A stretch of 64,000 nucleotides of DNA from Streptomyces sp. V4I2. Lineage in GTDB: Bacteria; Actinomycetota; Actinomycetes; Streptomycetales; Streptomycetaceae. Below the pieces are notes generated by a model, which was not told the DNA's origin, did no database searches, and worked only from the letters and a program-made list of their open reading frames with translations. A program made the position numbers and the translations under genes. Shown one piece after another: positions 54,357-62,997 of the stretch (its first letter is position 1; the number at the start of each line of letters is the position of its first letter). The DNA is taken from assembly GCF_030817655.1 (NCBI RefSeq), contig NZ_JAUSZM010000003.1, positions 2,170,001-2,234,000 on the forward strand, in the 5' to 3' direction.

Positions 54357-55088
54357 TCAGGGACGTACGTACAAGGGCTCGCCCGGCGGCGTCGCCCCGG
54401 CCGGCAGCAGCGCCAGGTCGAGGCCGCGCACCAGGCGGGCCCTCAGCGTTTCGTCGGCGGCCAGCCGCTGCGCGAGGGCCCGGGCGGCCTCGGCGGGCGG
54501 TGTGGACGCGTCCAGAACGAGGGCGAGGGTGCCGTCGGCCTGTCCCGGCCCGAGGTGGGCGCGCAGTACGGCGGGCTCGGCGGCCACGGCGTCCCGTACG
54601 GCCTCGACGACGGCCGGGTCGGCGAGCGGATCCGTGGTCGTACGGCCCTCCGCCAGCGCCAGCAGCGCGGCCCCCGTCAGCTCGAACGGCACCGGGCCGG
54701 CCAGGTCCAGCAGGACCGTGTCCGCCTTCTCGTGCGCGGCGGCCTGGAGCGCCTGGTGCAGCGGTACGGCGACGGGGCGGGCCGCCGGGTCCCAGCGGGC
54801 CAGCGACTCGGTGGAGGTGAAGGCGGGCAGGGCGGTGCGGGTGCCGGCCTTCAGGGTGGGTACGGCCATGTCGCTGGTCTTCTCGCGGCGCAGCCCGTTC
54901 TCGTCCTCCTCGACCTCACCGAGGACGGCCACCACCGGGACGAGGAGCCGGGCGCCCTTGAGGGCCTCCAGGACGGGTCCCGCGGCGGTGCGGTCCTCGG
55001 CCCAGGCGGCGAGCGCCGCACTCAGCCGGGGGTCGGCCGAGCCGTCGTCGTCGGAGAAGCCGGGGTCGGGAATGTTCTTGTTCGCCAC
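54357..55088 (-). CDS. SseB-family protein
   Basis: 243 aa from the GTG at 55088 (VANKNIPDPGFSDDDGSADP); another GTG at 55094 is possible. SseB features: LVPVVAVLGEVE, MAVPTLKAGTRTALPAFTSTESLARWDP and AVPLHQALQAAAHEKADTVLLDLAGPVPFEL. In Salmonella SseB names a T3SS component but the actinobacterial family is only related by name and fold; role here unknown. It is convergent with DUF1844, divergent from the beta-lactamase-like gene. Confidence 0.88.
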   Translation of the reverse strand: MANKNIPDPGFSDDDGSADPRLSAALAAWAEDRTAAGPVLEALKGARLLVPVVAVLGEVEEDENGLRREKTSDMAVPTLKAGTRTALPAFTSTESLARWDPAARPVAVPLHQALQAAAHEKADTVLLDLAGPVPFELTGAALLALAEGRTTTDPLADPAVVEAVRDAVAAEPAVLRAHLGPGQADGTLALVLDASTPPAEAARALAQRLAADETLRARLVRGLDLALLPAGATPPGEPLYVRP

Positions 55089-55143
55089 GGTCACCGACCC
55101 TATAGGGGGGATCCTGCTGGGCTTGTGCGGGCCCGGAAACCTG

Positions 55144-55163
55144 CCCGTGACGACTTTCACGGG
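55144..55163. promoter_or_regulatory. Inverted repeat in the SseB/beta-lactamase-like divergent promoter region
   Basis: CCCGTGA (55144-55150) pairs with TCACGGG (55157-55163), extended by weak AAAC/GTTT pairing. Downstream, CTAACG occurs twice (55190 and 55200 area). A possible operator. Confidence 0.45.
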
Positions 55164-55238
55164 TTTCTCAGATATCCCTGACACACATCTAACGTTCGTC
55201 TAACGGCCCGCACAGTCGGGGCCGCGAGCATCGCGGGC

Positions 55239-56300
55239 ATGGAGTCTTCCAGAGCCGACCTCAGCCGCCCCTCCCGGCAGTTCCGGCGTCGGACCCTGAT
55301 GTACACCGCGCTCGCCTCCGTCGCCGTCGTCGGCGGTACGGCGGCCGGGACCGTGTACGTGAAGGCGCAGGCGCACTCCGGTACGAGCGCCGTATCGTCG
55401 GTGACTCCGTCGGCCTCGTCATCGGTCTCGTCATCTTCCTCGTCCTCGTCGTCGGGCCTGGCCGCGGCGTCGGCTGCGGCGAACGGGGAGACATCCGTGG
55501 AACCTGTGGCGAAACCGACCGTCGACCACGACGACGTGCTGGCCGACGCCATGAAGTCGGTGAGCGTGGAGGACAGCGCAGTCGTGTCCGCGGCCGTGCT
55601 CGACCCGGACTCCGGCGAGAGCGCCTCGTACGGCGACGGCGCCTTCGACACGGCGAGCATCGTCAAGGTCGACATCCTGGCGACGCTGCTGCTCCAGGCA
55701 CAGGACTCGGACCGGCATCTCACCGCGCAGGAGAAGTCGTACGCCACCTCGATGATCGAGAACAGCGACAACGCCTCCGCGTCGGCCCTGTGGCGGATCA
55801 TCGGGAAGGCGAACGGGCTCGACGCCGCGAACGAGCGGCTCGGGCTCACGGACACCGAGGGCGGCGACGACATGCTGTGGGGACTGACCCAGACCACCGC
55901 CGCCGACCAACTCACCCTGCTCCAGCAGGTGTTCGGGGACGATTCGGAGCTGAGCGAGGCCTCGCGGACGTACCTCCAGGGGCTGATGGGGCAGATAGCC
56001 GTCGACCAGCACTGGGGGGTGTCGGCCGCGGCGGACGGTTCCGGGTGGGCCCTGAAGAACGGCTGGCTGCCGCGCAGCACGACCGGGCTGTGGGACATCA
56101 ACAGCATCGGGCGGGTGACGGTGGCCGGCCACGACTATCTGGTCGCGGTGCTGTCGAAGGGCAACTCGACGCGGGCGAAGGGGATTTCGCTGGCGGAGGC
56201 GGCGGCGAGGGCGGCGGTGTCGGTGTTCGCGGGGGATGGCGCGTCGGCTTCAGCTTCGGCTTCGGCTTCGGCTTCGGCTTCGGCGACTGTCTCCCCCTAG
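55239..56300 (+). CDS. Class A beta-lactamase-like serine hydrolase, membrane anchored
   Basis: 353 aa. Basic start, one TM or signal anchor (~20-42: LMYTALASVAVVGGTAAGTVYV), a Ser-rich linker (SSSVSSSSSSSSSG), then a class A/PBP-like domain: SxxK motif Ser140-Ile-Val-Lys143, SDN motif (Ser176-Asp-Asn178) and KNG (Lys273). An ENSDNAS context is kept, but no RTG/KTG elsewhere is certain. It hydrolyses or binds beta-lactams or a wall peptide. C-terminal ASASASAS tail is encoded by a 6-bp tandem repeat and may vary between strains. Not certain to be a true beta-lactamase. Confidence 0.85.
   Translation: MESSRADLSRPSRQFRRRTLMYTALASVAVVGGTAAGTVYVKAQAHSGTSAVSSVTPSASSSVSSSSSSSSSGLAAASAAANGETSVEPVAKPTVDHDDVLADAMKSVSVEDSAVVSAAVLDPDSGESASYGDGAFDTASIVKVDILATLLLQAQDSDRHLTAQEKSYATSMIENSDNASASALWRIIGKANGLDAANERLGLTDTEGGDDMLWGLTQTTAADQLTLLQQVFGDDSELSEASRTYLQGLMGQIAVDQHWGVSAAADGSGWALKNGWLPRSTTGLWDINSIGRVTVAGHDYLVAVLSKGNSTRAKGISLAEAAARAAVSVFAGDGASASASASASASASATVSP
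56247..56282 (+). repeat. GCTTCG hexanucleotide repeat in the beta-lactamase-like gene
   Basis: Six in-frame copies of GCTTC(A/G), encoding alternating Ala-Ser at the C-terminus. The unit length is a multiple of three, so slippage changes the tail length without breaking the frame. Confidence 0.9.
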
Positions 56301-56318
56301 TCGCAGCCGTGCGTGGAC

Positions 56319-57521
56319 CTAGAAGTCCTCGTACCGCTCGCGGCGGCCGCGCCACACGACCACCGCCGCGATGAGGAGTACTCCGCCGAGGCCGCCCGCG
56401 AGGGGTGCCGCCCAGTCGGCGGTGTCGTTGTCGGACTCGGCGGCGTCGGGGCCGGAGCCGAAGTACCTGTCCCCGTAGGCGGCGGCCTGGAGGCCCTCCG
56501 ACTTGAGGCGGTCGGCCTCGGACAGGGCGGCCGCGGGGTCGATGAAGCCGAAGCCGCGGGAGTCGTCGCGGCCGTCGGTCGGGGCGTTGCGGGCCGTGTC
56601 CTCCAGGAGCTTCTTGACCTGGGCGGGGGTCAGGTCCGGGTGGGCGGCCCTGATGAGCGCGACCGCGCCGGAGACGAAGGCGGAGGCGGCGCTCGTCCCC
56701 CAGCCCTCGTAGTACTTGTGGTCGGGGTCGGCGATGACGACGTCGACGCCGGGGGCGCTGACCGTGGCGTACCAGCGGCGGGTGGAGAAGGATGCGCGGG
56801 TGCCGAAGCGGTCGACGGCGGTCGCGGCGATCACGCCCGGGTAGGCGGCCGGGTAGGAGATGTGGTCGCCCTTCTCGCCGCCGTTGCCGGCCGAGGCGAC
56901 GACGGCGGAGCCCTTCTTCAGGGCGTACTGGACGGCCTCGTCCTCGGCGGGTTCGGGGTGGGCGGAGGCGGAGTCGTCGCCGAGGGAGAGGTTGATGACG
57001 TCGGCGCCGTGGTCGGCGGCCCAGCGGATGCCTTCGGCGAGGGCGTTGCCACGGGTGTTGCGGGCCTTGGTGCGGGCCGGGTCGCCGTCCTCGAGGATCA
57101 CGCGGACGGGGAGGATCTTGGCCTCGGGGGCGATGCCCAGGACGCCGTCGCCGTTGCCCGCGCCGTGTCCGTGGCCGGCGATGATGCCGGCCATCGCGGT
57201 GCCGTGGCGGGCCCAGGCGCGGTCGCCGTCCTTCGCGCCGAAGCCGATCATGTCCTTGCCGGTGAGGACGTTGCCGTCGAGGTCGGGGTGGTCGGCCTCG
57301 ACGCCGGTGTCCAGGACGGCGACGGTGACGCCCGCGCCCTTGGTGGTGCGCCAGGCCTCCTGGGTGTGCATGGCGTCCAGGGCCCATTGCTTGGCGCGTA
57401 TGCCGTCGGCGTGCGCGGCGGTGGGCGGGACGAGGGCGACCGAGGCGGCGAGCAGGACGCTGAGGAGGCCGACCCTGCGGGTCCTGACGCTCATGCGACT
57501 CATAGGGCTCGTGCGGCTCAT
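56319..57521 (-). CDS. Mycosin-like subtilase (type VII secretion-associated)
   Basis: 400 aa from the ATG at 57521, fixed by a 4-bp overlap with the preceding gene. Signal peptide (~10-38, VGLLSVLLAASVALVPPTAAHA), S8 catalytic triad Asp71 (AVLDTGVEADHPD), His106 (WARHGTAMAG) and Ser277 (GWGTSAASAFVSG), oxyanion-type SAGNGGEKGD, and a C-terminal TM (~375-392, APLAGGLGGVLLIAAVVVW) with a short basic tail. This N-signal, protease, C-anchor layout is that of mycosins (MycP). ESX genes are not in the window, so a role in type VII secretion is inferred only. The upstream gene encodes its likely partner. Confidence 0.9.
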   Translation of the reverse strand: MSRTSPMSRMSVRTRRVGLLSVLLAASVALVPPTAAHADGIRAKQWALDAMHTQEAWRTTKGAGVTVAVLDTGVEADHPDLDGNVLTGKDMIGFGAKDGDRAWARHGTAMAGIIAGHGHGAGNGDGVLGIAPEAKILPVRVILEDGDPARTKARNTRGNALAEGIRWAADHGADVINLSLGDDSASAHPEPAEDEAVQYALKKGSAVVASAGNGGEKGDHISYPAAYPGVIAATAVDRFGTRASFSTRRWYATVSAPGVDVVIADPDHKYYEGWGTSAASAFVSGAVALIRAAHPDLTPAQVKKLLEDTARNAPTDGRDDSRGFGFIDPAAALSEADRLKSEGLQAAAYGDRYFGSGPDAAESDNDTADWAAPLAGGLGGVLLIAAVVVWRGRRERYEDF

Positions 57522-59773
57522 GAAGGCTTCTCCGAGGGCGAGCTGACGGTCTTGCGCAGTCCGCGTTCGACGCGGTCGGCGAGGCCCTGCGCCTCGTTGC
57601 CGAGGCCGGCCTGGGCGGGCGCGGTGTTCGCACCGGACTTCATGGCCTCGGCGGCGGGCTGCGGGGTGTCGACGGTACGGCCGTCCGCCCAGCCCGAGAC
57701 CGCGTAGACGACGACGGGGGCGTCGGTGAGGACGGAGACGGTCCAGGAAGCGCGCTGCTCGGTGCCGAAGCCTGCGGCGACGGTGTCCTTGGCGGCGTAC
57801 GGCCGGGGCATGAGGTCGGTGCGGCTGCCGAGGCCCTCGTCCTTGAACCGCTTGCCGAGGGCACTCATGGCGGCGGCGTCGGCCTTGGTGAAGAGGAGGC
57901 CGACGGTGGTGACGTAGCTCTGGGTGGCGTCGGTGTAGGTGGCGCGCAGGAGGCGGGCACAGCCGACGGTCGAGAGCGCCTTGCGCAGCAGCGGGTCGAA
58001 GGCGTTCTGGCAGCCGCTGTCGGGCGCGACGGCGATACGTGTCCACGTCCGGTCGGCGCCGCCCGGGCCGGCGCCCTGGCCCTCGACCGTGGGTGGGAAC
58101 AGCTGATCGACCGGGATGCTGTGCCAGAGATCGCGGGCCGTGGCGAAGGTGTCGTCTGCCCCGGCCTCCCCCGATTCCCCGCTGAGCCAACTCCCGGTCA
58201 CGGCACCACCGATGAGCCCCAGCCCGAGCACGACACAGGCGGCCACGACGGCGATCCGCGACCGCCCCCTGAGCGACCGGGGCCGCGCCCTCTCGTCGTA
58301 CCCCTCCGGCTCCCCGAACGAAATCACGGGCCGCTCCGAACCGGGTGCTCCGCCCGGCGCCATGGGGGCGCTCCAGGAGAGAGACGGGTCCGGGTTCAGG
58401 GTGGTGGCGTCCGGGGGCGGGGTGGTGGGCGCCGACGGGGTGCGCGGGGTGCTTGGCGGAGCGGTGGGGCGCGGCGGGATGCGGGACGCGCTCGCGGGAC
58501 CGGTGGGCGGCGCGGGGATACGGGAGGCGCTCGCGGGCGCGGTGGGGGGCAGCGGGATGGACGCGCTCGGTGGAACCGTGGGCGCCGAAGGGATGCGGGA
58601 GGCGCTCGCGGGACCGTTCGATGCCGAAGGGGTGCGCGGGCCGTTTCCGGGGCCGGGGCCGGGGGCCGACGAAGACGTGCGCGGGCCGTTTCCGGAACCG
58701 GAGGTCGGCGAAGACGTGCGCCGGTCGCTTCCGGAACCGGAGGTCGGCGAAGACGTGCGCGCGTCGCTTTCCTGGCCGGTGGATGCCGGGGAAGTGCGGG
58801 GCGGGTCGGTGCGGCCCGGGGCCGGCGGCTCGTGGGCGGGCCGCGGGGGGAAGCCGGGGCGGCGTACGGGCTCGGCGGGGTTCGCACCCCGGTGGGTGTT
58901 CACCTCGGGGGGCAGCTCCGCGGAGATCGGACGCAGCCGGAAGGTCGTCTCCGCCGCGGTCTCGGCGGGTGGGCCGGTACGGCGCGGCGGTATCGCGGGG
59001 CGGTGGCTGGGGCGGGGCGGCACGGAACCCGACGCGGGAGTCGCGGCGTTCGGGCGCGGCGGCGGCACCAAGCCCGGCACGGAGGGCTCGGTACCAGGTC
59101 GGGACGGCACGGAACCCGACGTAGACGTCGTCGGTGGGATGTCCGGGAAGCGGGCGGAGGCTTTGGGCGGCGGCGGGCTCGCGGGGGCGGCGCCACGGGG
59201 GGAGGGCGTGCGCAGGTTCGGGAAACGGGGCCGGATGTCCTGGGACCCGGAGGTGCCCGCTTCACCGGACCGCTCTCGTCCCGGCCTCTCGGACGACCCT
59301 TGCCCCGCCTCACCGGATGCCGATCGGCCCGCTTCACCGGCACCAGATCGTCCCGAGCCGTCAAACTCCGACCGGCTCGACCTGTCGAACGCCGACCAAC
59401 CCGACCCATCGAACCCGGACCGACCCGAGCCATCGACCCCTGACCTGCCCGATCCGCCGAACCCCGACTGACCCGACCCGCCGAACCCCGACCGGCCCGA
59501 CGCGTCGAACTCCGACCGACCCAACCCGTCCAACCCAACCCGACCATCGTCCCCGGCCCAGGTCACGCCCCGGTCCCCGGCCTCCGGACGGCCCGTCGCG
59601 TCCGGGTGTTCCCGGTCCGCGTCACCGGTCTCCTGCCGGAGCAAGCCGTCGGTTCGGTCTCCGCTCACGTCGGCGAGCTCCTGTCGGCCCGGATCGTCGC
59701 CCTCGCCATCGCCCGCCGTAGGCGGTTCGGTGGGGCGTGGGGGGACCGCGGGGCGGCGTGCTTCTGTGCTCAT
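57518..59773 (-). CDS. Large proline/serine-rich single-pass membrane protein, partner of the mycosin
   Basis: 751 aa from the ATG at 59773. Residues ~78-145 form about nine 8-residue repeats of SGFDGSGR type; ~240-480 are Pro/Ser/Thr-rich. One TM helix (~507-528, RIAVVAACVVLGLGLIGGAVTGSWL), then a folded exterior domain (~545-751) with DLWHSIPVDQLFPPTVEGQ, CQNAFDPLLRKALSTVGCARLLRATYTD and two Cys. A large disordered cytosolic arm plus external domain resembles accessory proteins near mycosins in Streptomyces. No known domain; topology N-in. Stop overlaps the mycosin start by 4 bp. Confidence 0.8.
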   Translation of the reverse strand: MSTEARRPAVPPRPTEPPTAGDGEGDDPGRQELADVSGDRTDGLLRQETGDADREHPDATGRPEAGDRGVTWAGDDGRVGLDGLGRSEFDASGRSGFGGSGQSGFGGSGRSGVDGSGRSGFDGSGWSAFDRSSRSEFDGSGRSGAGEAGRSASGEAGQGSSERPGRERSGEAGTSGSQDIRPRFPNLRTPSPRGAAPASPPPPKASARFPDIPPTTSTSGSVPSRPGTEPSVPGLVPPPRPNAATPASGSVPPRPSHRPAIPPRRTGPPAETAAETTFRLRPISAELPPEVNTHRGANPAEPVRRPGFPPRPAHEPPAPGRTDPPRTSPASTGQESDARTSSPTSGSGSDRRTSSPTSGSGNGPRTSSSAPGPGPGNGPRTPSASNGPASASRIPSAPTVPPSASIPLPPTAPASASRIPAPPTGPASASRIPPRPTAPPSTPRTPSAPTTPPPDATTLNPDPSLSWSAPMAPGGAPGSERPVISFGEPEGYDERARPRSLRGRSRIAVVAACVVLGLGLIGGAVTGSWLSGESGEAGADDTFATARDLWHSIPVDQLFPPTVEGQGAGPGGADRTWTRIAVAPDSGCQNAFDPLLRKALSTVGCARLLRATYTDATQSYVTTVGLLFTKADAAAMSALGKRFKDEGLGSRTDLMPRPYAAKDTVAAGFGTEQRASWTVSVLTDAPVVVYAVSGWADGRTVDTPQPAAEAMKSGANTAPAQAGLGNEAQGLADRVERGLRKTVSSPSEKPS

Positions 59774-60053
59774 GCGGGCCACCCCCCGTTTCCTCGTGCC
59801 CGGGCCGTCTCCTCGTACGCGGGCCGTTGTCCTCGTGGCCCGCCCGGAGCGGATTTTGCCGTCCGGGCACGCATACCCGCACGGGGGTTCCGGCATCCCG
59901 GCGCGGGCCTGCGACCGGGGGCGGGACGCCCTCCGTGCGTGCGCGTCACTCTACGGGTTGTTCCTGGGCGAACGGGCACCAGTCCACGAGCCCGGGGCAT
60001 CTGCCCGGAACGTCCCCCTACCCTGCGGTAATCCAGTCTGGCAGGCTGCGTTC

Positions 60054-61256
60054 ATGACTGCGCGCGCCGCCGACCGGGCCCGTTACGACCGGGCCACCGC
60101 CCATTTCGACGCCCCTCTCGCGATCGTGGACCTCGATGCCTTCGACGCGAACGCGGACGATCTCGTCCGCCGCGCCGGGGGCAAGCCGGTCCGGGTCGCC
60201 AGCAAGTCCGTACGCTGCCGGGCCCTGCTGGAGCGGGTGCTCGCGAAGGACGGGTTCGCGGGAATCATGTCGTTCACGCTCGCCGAGTCCCTGTGGCTGG
60301 CGCGGAGCGGGTTCGACGACATCCTGCTCGCCTATCCCTCCGCCGACCGCGCCGGCTTCGCCGAACTGGCCGCCGATCCCAAGCTCGCCGCCGCCGTGAC
60401 GGTGATGGTCGACGACCCGGCGCAGCTCGGGTTCATCGACGAGGCGCGCGACGGCGGGCGCGAAGTGGTGCGGGTCTGCCTGGAGTTGGACACCTCGCTG
60501 AAGCTGTTCGGGGGCCGGGTGCGGGTCGGCGCCCTGCGCTCCCCGCTGCACTCCCCCGCCCAGGTCGCCGACATGGCCCGGGCCGTGGTCCGGCGGCCGG
60601 GGTTCAAGGTCGTCGGGATCATGGCGTACGAGGGGCACATCGCCGGTGTCGGTGACGCGGTCGCCGGGCGGCCGCTGCGGTCGCGTGCCGTGCGGCTGAT
60701 GCAGGCCACCGCCCGCAAGGAACTCGCCGAGCGGCGCGGCGACGTGGTGCGCGCGGTCCGGGCCGTCGTGCCGGACCTGGAGTTCGTGAACGGCGGTGGC
60801 ACGGGCAGTGTGCAGCACACCGCCGCGGAGGACGCGGTCACCGAGATCGGCGCCGGGTCGGGGCTGTACGTACCGCGGCTGTTCGACAACTACACGTCCT
60901 TCAGCGGTCGTCCGGCGGCGCTGTTCGCCCAGCCCGTCGTCCGGCGGCCGGGGGTCGGGGTCGTGACCGTCCTCGGCGGCGGCTATCCCGCCTCGGGCGC
61001 GGCCGGACCCGACCGGTTGCCGGTGCCGTACCTGCCGGAGGGGCTGAAGTACGACCCGCAGGAGGGGCCCGGCGAGGTCCAGACGCCCCTGCTCGGCTCC
61101 CCGGCCGACGACCTCCTGCTCGGCGACAGGGTGTGGTTCCGGCACGCCAAGGCCGGTGAGCTGTGTGAGCGGTTCGACATGCTGCACCTGATCGAGGGGG
61201 ACGCGGTGACGGCGACCGTCCCGACGTATCGGGGCGAGGGCCGGACGTTCCTGTAG
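60054..61256 (+). CDS. Amino acid deaminase/aldolase (alanine racemase-fold, D-threonine aldolase-like)
   Basis: 400 aa from the ATG at 60054. PLP-binding Lys in VRVASKSVRC near the N-terminus with the alanine racemase N-domain barrel: AIVDLDAFDANADDLVRRAG, DDILLAYPSADRAGF, EVVRVCLELDTSLKLFG, FKVVGIMAYEGHIAGVGD, EFVNGGGTGSVQHTA and EIGAGSGLYVPRLFD. Family members cleave or deaminate D-amino acids such as D-threonine or D-serine; the substrate here is unknown. Converges with the DUF2510 gene, 1 nt apart. Upstream 280 bp holds no other gene. Confidence 0.88.
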   Translation: MTARAADRARYDRATAHFDAPLAIVDLDAFDANADDLVRRAGGKPVRVASKSVRCRALLERVLAKDGFAGIMSFTLAESLWLARSGFDDILLAYPSADRAGFAELAADPKLAAAVTVMVDDPAQLGFIDEARDGGREVVRVCLELDTSLKLFGGRVRVGALRSPLHSPAQVADMARAVVRRPGFKVVGIMAYEGHIAGVGDAVAGRPLRSRAVRLMQATARKELAERRGDVVRAVRAVVPDLEFVNGGGTGSVQHTAAEDAVTEIGAGSGLYVPRLFDNYTSFSGRPAALFAQPVVRRPGVGVVTVLGGGYPASGAAGPDRLPVPYLPEGLKYDPQEGPGEVQTPLLGSPADDLLLGDRVWFRHAKAGELCERFDMLHLIEGDAVTATVPTYRGEGRTFL

Positions 61257-61257
61257 G

Positions 61258-62175
61258 TCAGCCGGTCGGACCGATGCTGCTGCCCACGCCGCCGCCCGTG
61301 TCCGCGTCGCCGATCGACCGGATCCCCTTGGTGATCCGGTCCATGTCGGCGAGCGGCGGGCCGTCGGGACCGGCGTCGAAGACGAACCGCACGATCACCG
61401 GGGACTCGCTGCCGACGCTGGACGGGAAGGCCAGGGACTGCACGTAACCGCCGGGCCCGTCGGCCGTCTTGACCCGCCAGCGCACGAAGTACCCGGCGCG
61501 TCCGGCCACCGCGACCGGTCCGGACTTGACGGTCCGGTGCGATGCGATGCCGCCGTAGAGGCGCCGGTCGAGACTGTCACGGTCGTATGCCGCGTCGGCC
61601 GCGTCCGGGATGTCCTGCTTGACGAGGGCCTCGGGGGACTTCTCGTCGTTCTCGGTGACCGTGCGGGTGAGGACGAGGCCGTGCCGGCACAGGCCGACGC
61701 CGGCCGGGCACTCGTACGTCCCGTCGTCCGTGGTCATGACGACGTCGTCCTCGGCCACGTTCTTCGGCGGGGTCCAGCCGTCGGGCAACGGCAGGGTGAT
61801 GCCGTTGAGTTCGTCCACCACGACGTCCGGCACGGCGTCCGGGTCGGCGGGCGGTTCGGAGGTGGTCTGCGTCGGCGTGGGCGTGGGGAGGTCGGTGGAC
61901 GGGACGGACGTCGGCAGGGCGCCGGTCGCCGGGCCGCCGCCGTCGTCGTCCTCGCCGAGTACGGCCACCCCGGTGACGATCGCGGCGACCAGGACGACGG
62001 CGGCGGTCGTGAGGGCGACCGCCTTGGCGCGCCCGGACACCCCGCCGGCCGGCTGCGGCGGTCCGGGCACCTCGGGTGCGCGCAGGTGTTCGGTCCATAC
62101 CGCCCCGTCCCACCAGCGCTCCAGGTGGGGAGCCTGGGGGTCGGGGTACCAGCCGGGCGGGGGCGTCATGCTCAT
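61258..62175 (-). CDS. DUF2510 membrane protein
   Basis: 305 aa. N-terminal DUF2510 motif MTPPPGWYPDPQAPHLERWWDGAVWTEHLR, one TM helix (~50-72, AVALTTAAVVLVAAIVTGVAVL), then a Pro/Thr linker and an external domain (~120-290) with LNGITLPLPDGWTP, two Cys (CPAGVGLC) and AGYFVRWRVKTADG. The DUF2510 module is common in actinobacterial membrane proteins and may bind a membrane or protein partner. Start ATG 62175 or 62169. Function unknown; sits between the aldolase-like gene (convergent) and the SDR gene (same strand, 21 nt). Confidence 0.85.
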   Translation of the reverse strand: MSMTPPPGWYPDPQAPHLERWWDGAVWTEHLRAPEVPGPPQPAGGVSGRAKAVALTTAAVVLVAAIVTGVAVLGEDDDGGGPATGALPTSVPSTDLPTPTPTQTTSEPPADPDAVPDVVVDELNGITLPLPDGWTPPKNVAEDDVVMTTDDGTYECPAGVGLCRHGLVLTRTVTENDEKSPEALVKQDIPDAADAAYDRDSLDRRLYGGIASHRTVKSGPVAVAGRAGYFVRWRVKTADGPGGYVQSLAFPSSVGSESPVIVRFVFDAGPDGPPLADMDRITKGIRSIGDADTGGGVGSSIGPTG

Positions 62176-62196
62176 CCCGGCACTGTAGGGCGCGGG

Positions 62197-62997
62197 CTAG
62201 AGCGGCGTGACGTACGCCCCCGAGATTCCGCCGTCCACCAGGAAGTCGGTGGCGTTCACGAAGGAGGAGTCGTCGCTGGCCAGGAAGGCGACGGCGGCGG
62301 CGATCTCGTCGGCCTCGGCGAACCGGCCGAGCGGAATGTGCACGAGACGACGGGCGGCCCGCTCCGGGTCCTTGGCGAACAGCTCCTGGAGCAGGGGGGT
62401 GTTGACCGGTCCGGGGCAGAGGGCGTTGACGCGGATGCCCTCCCGCGCGAACTGCACGCCCAGTTCCCGGGACATGGCCAGGACGCCACCCTTGGACGCC
62501 GTGTACGAGATCTGCGAGGTCGCCGCGCCCATCCGGGCCACGAAGGACGCCGTGTTGATGATGGAGCCCCTGCCCTGGCGCCGCATGTACGGGATCGCGG
62601 CCTTGCAGCACAGGTAGACGGAGGTCAGGTTGACCTCCTGGACGCGCTTCCAGGCCTCCAGGCCGGTCTCCAGGATGGAGTCGTCGTCGGGCGGGGAGAT
62701 GCCCGCGTTGTTGAAGGCGATGTCGACGCTGCCGTAGGTGTCGTACGCCGTCTTGAACAGCGCCTCGACCTGCTCGGGGTCGGTGACGTCGACCTTCACG
62801 AAGATCCCGCCGATCTCGTCGGCGGCCGCCTTGCCGCGGGCCTCGTCGACGTCGCCGCAGACGACGTGCGCGCCCTCGGAGGCGAGCCGGCGGGCGGTGG
62901 CGAGGCCGATGCCGCTGCCGGCTCCGGTGATGACGGCGGTACGGCCGACCAGGCGGCGGCAGATGATGGCGTCGGTGGACTGGGGGGATGACGTCAC
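62197..62997 (-). CDS. Short-chain dehydrogenase/reductase
   Basis: 266 aa. NAD(P)-binding TGAGSGIGLATA, NNAG, catalytic Ser in NTASF and Tyr-x-x-x-Lys in SYTASKGGV, C-terminal FVNATDFLVDGGISGAYVTPL. An acidic residue after the second beta strand (VCGDVDEARG) suggests NAD preference. Its start overlaps the aldehyde dehydrogenase stop by 4 bp (62994-62997), so the two are coupled. From recall, S. coelicolor has the same pair next to glnA4, in ethanolamine/gamma-glutamyl catabolism. Confidence 0.9.
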   Translation of the reverse strand: MTSSPQSTDAIICRRLVGRTAVITGAGSGIGLATARRLASEGAHVVCGDVDEARGKAAADEIGGIFVKVDVTDPEQVEALFKTAYDTYGSVDIAFNNAGISPPDDDSILETGLEAWKRVQEVNLTSVYLCCKAAIPYMRRQGRGSIINTASFVARMGAATSQISYTASKGGVLAMSRELGVQFAREGIRVNALCPGPVNTPLLQELFAKDPERAARRLVHIPLGRFAEADEIAAAVAFLASDDSSFVNATDFLVDGGISGAYVTPL

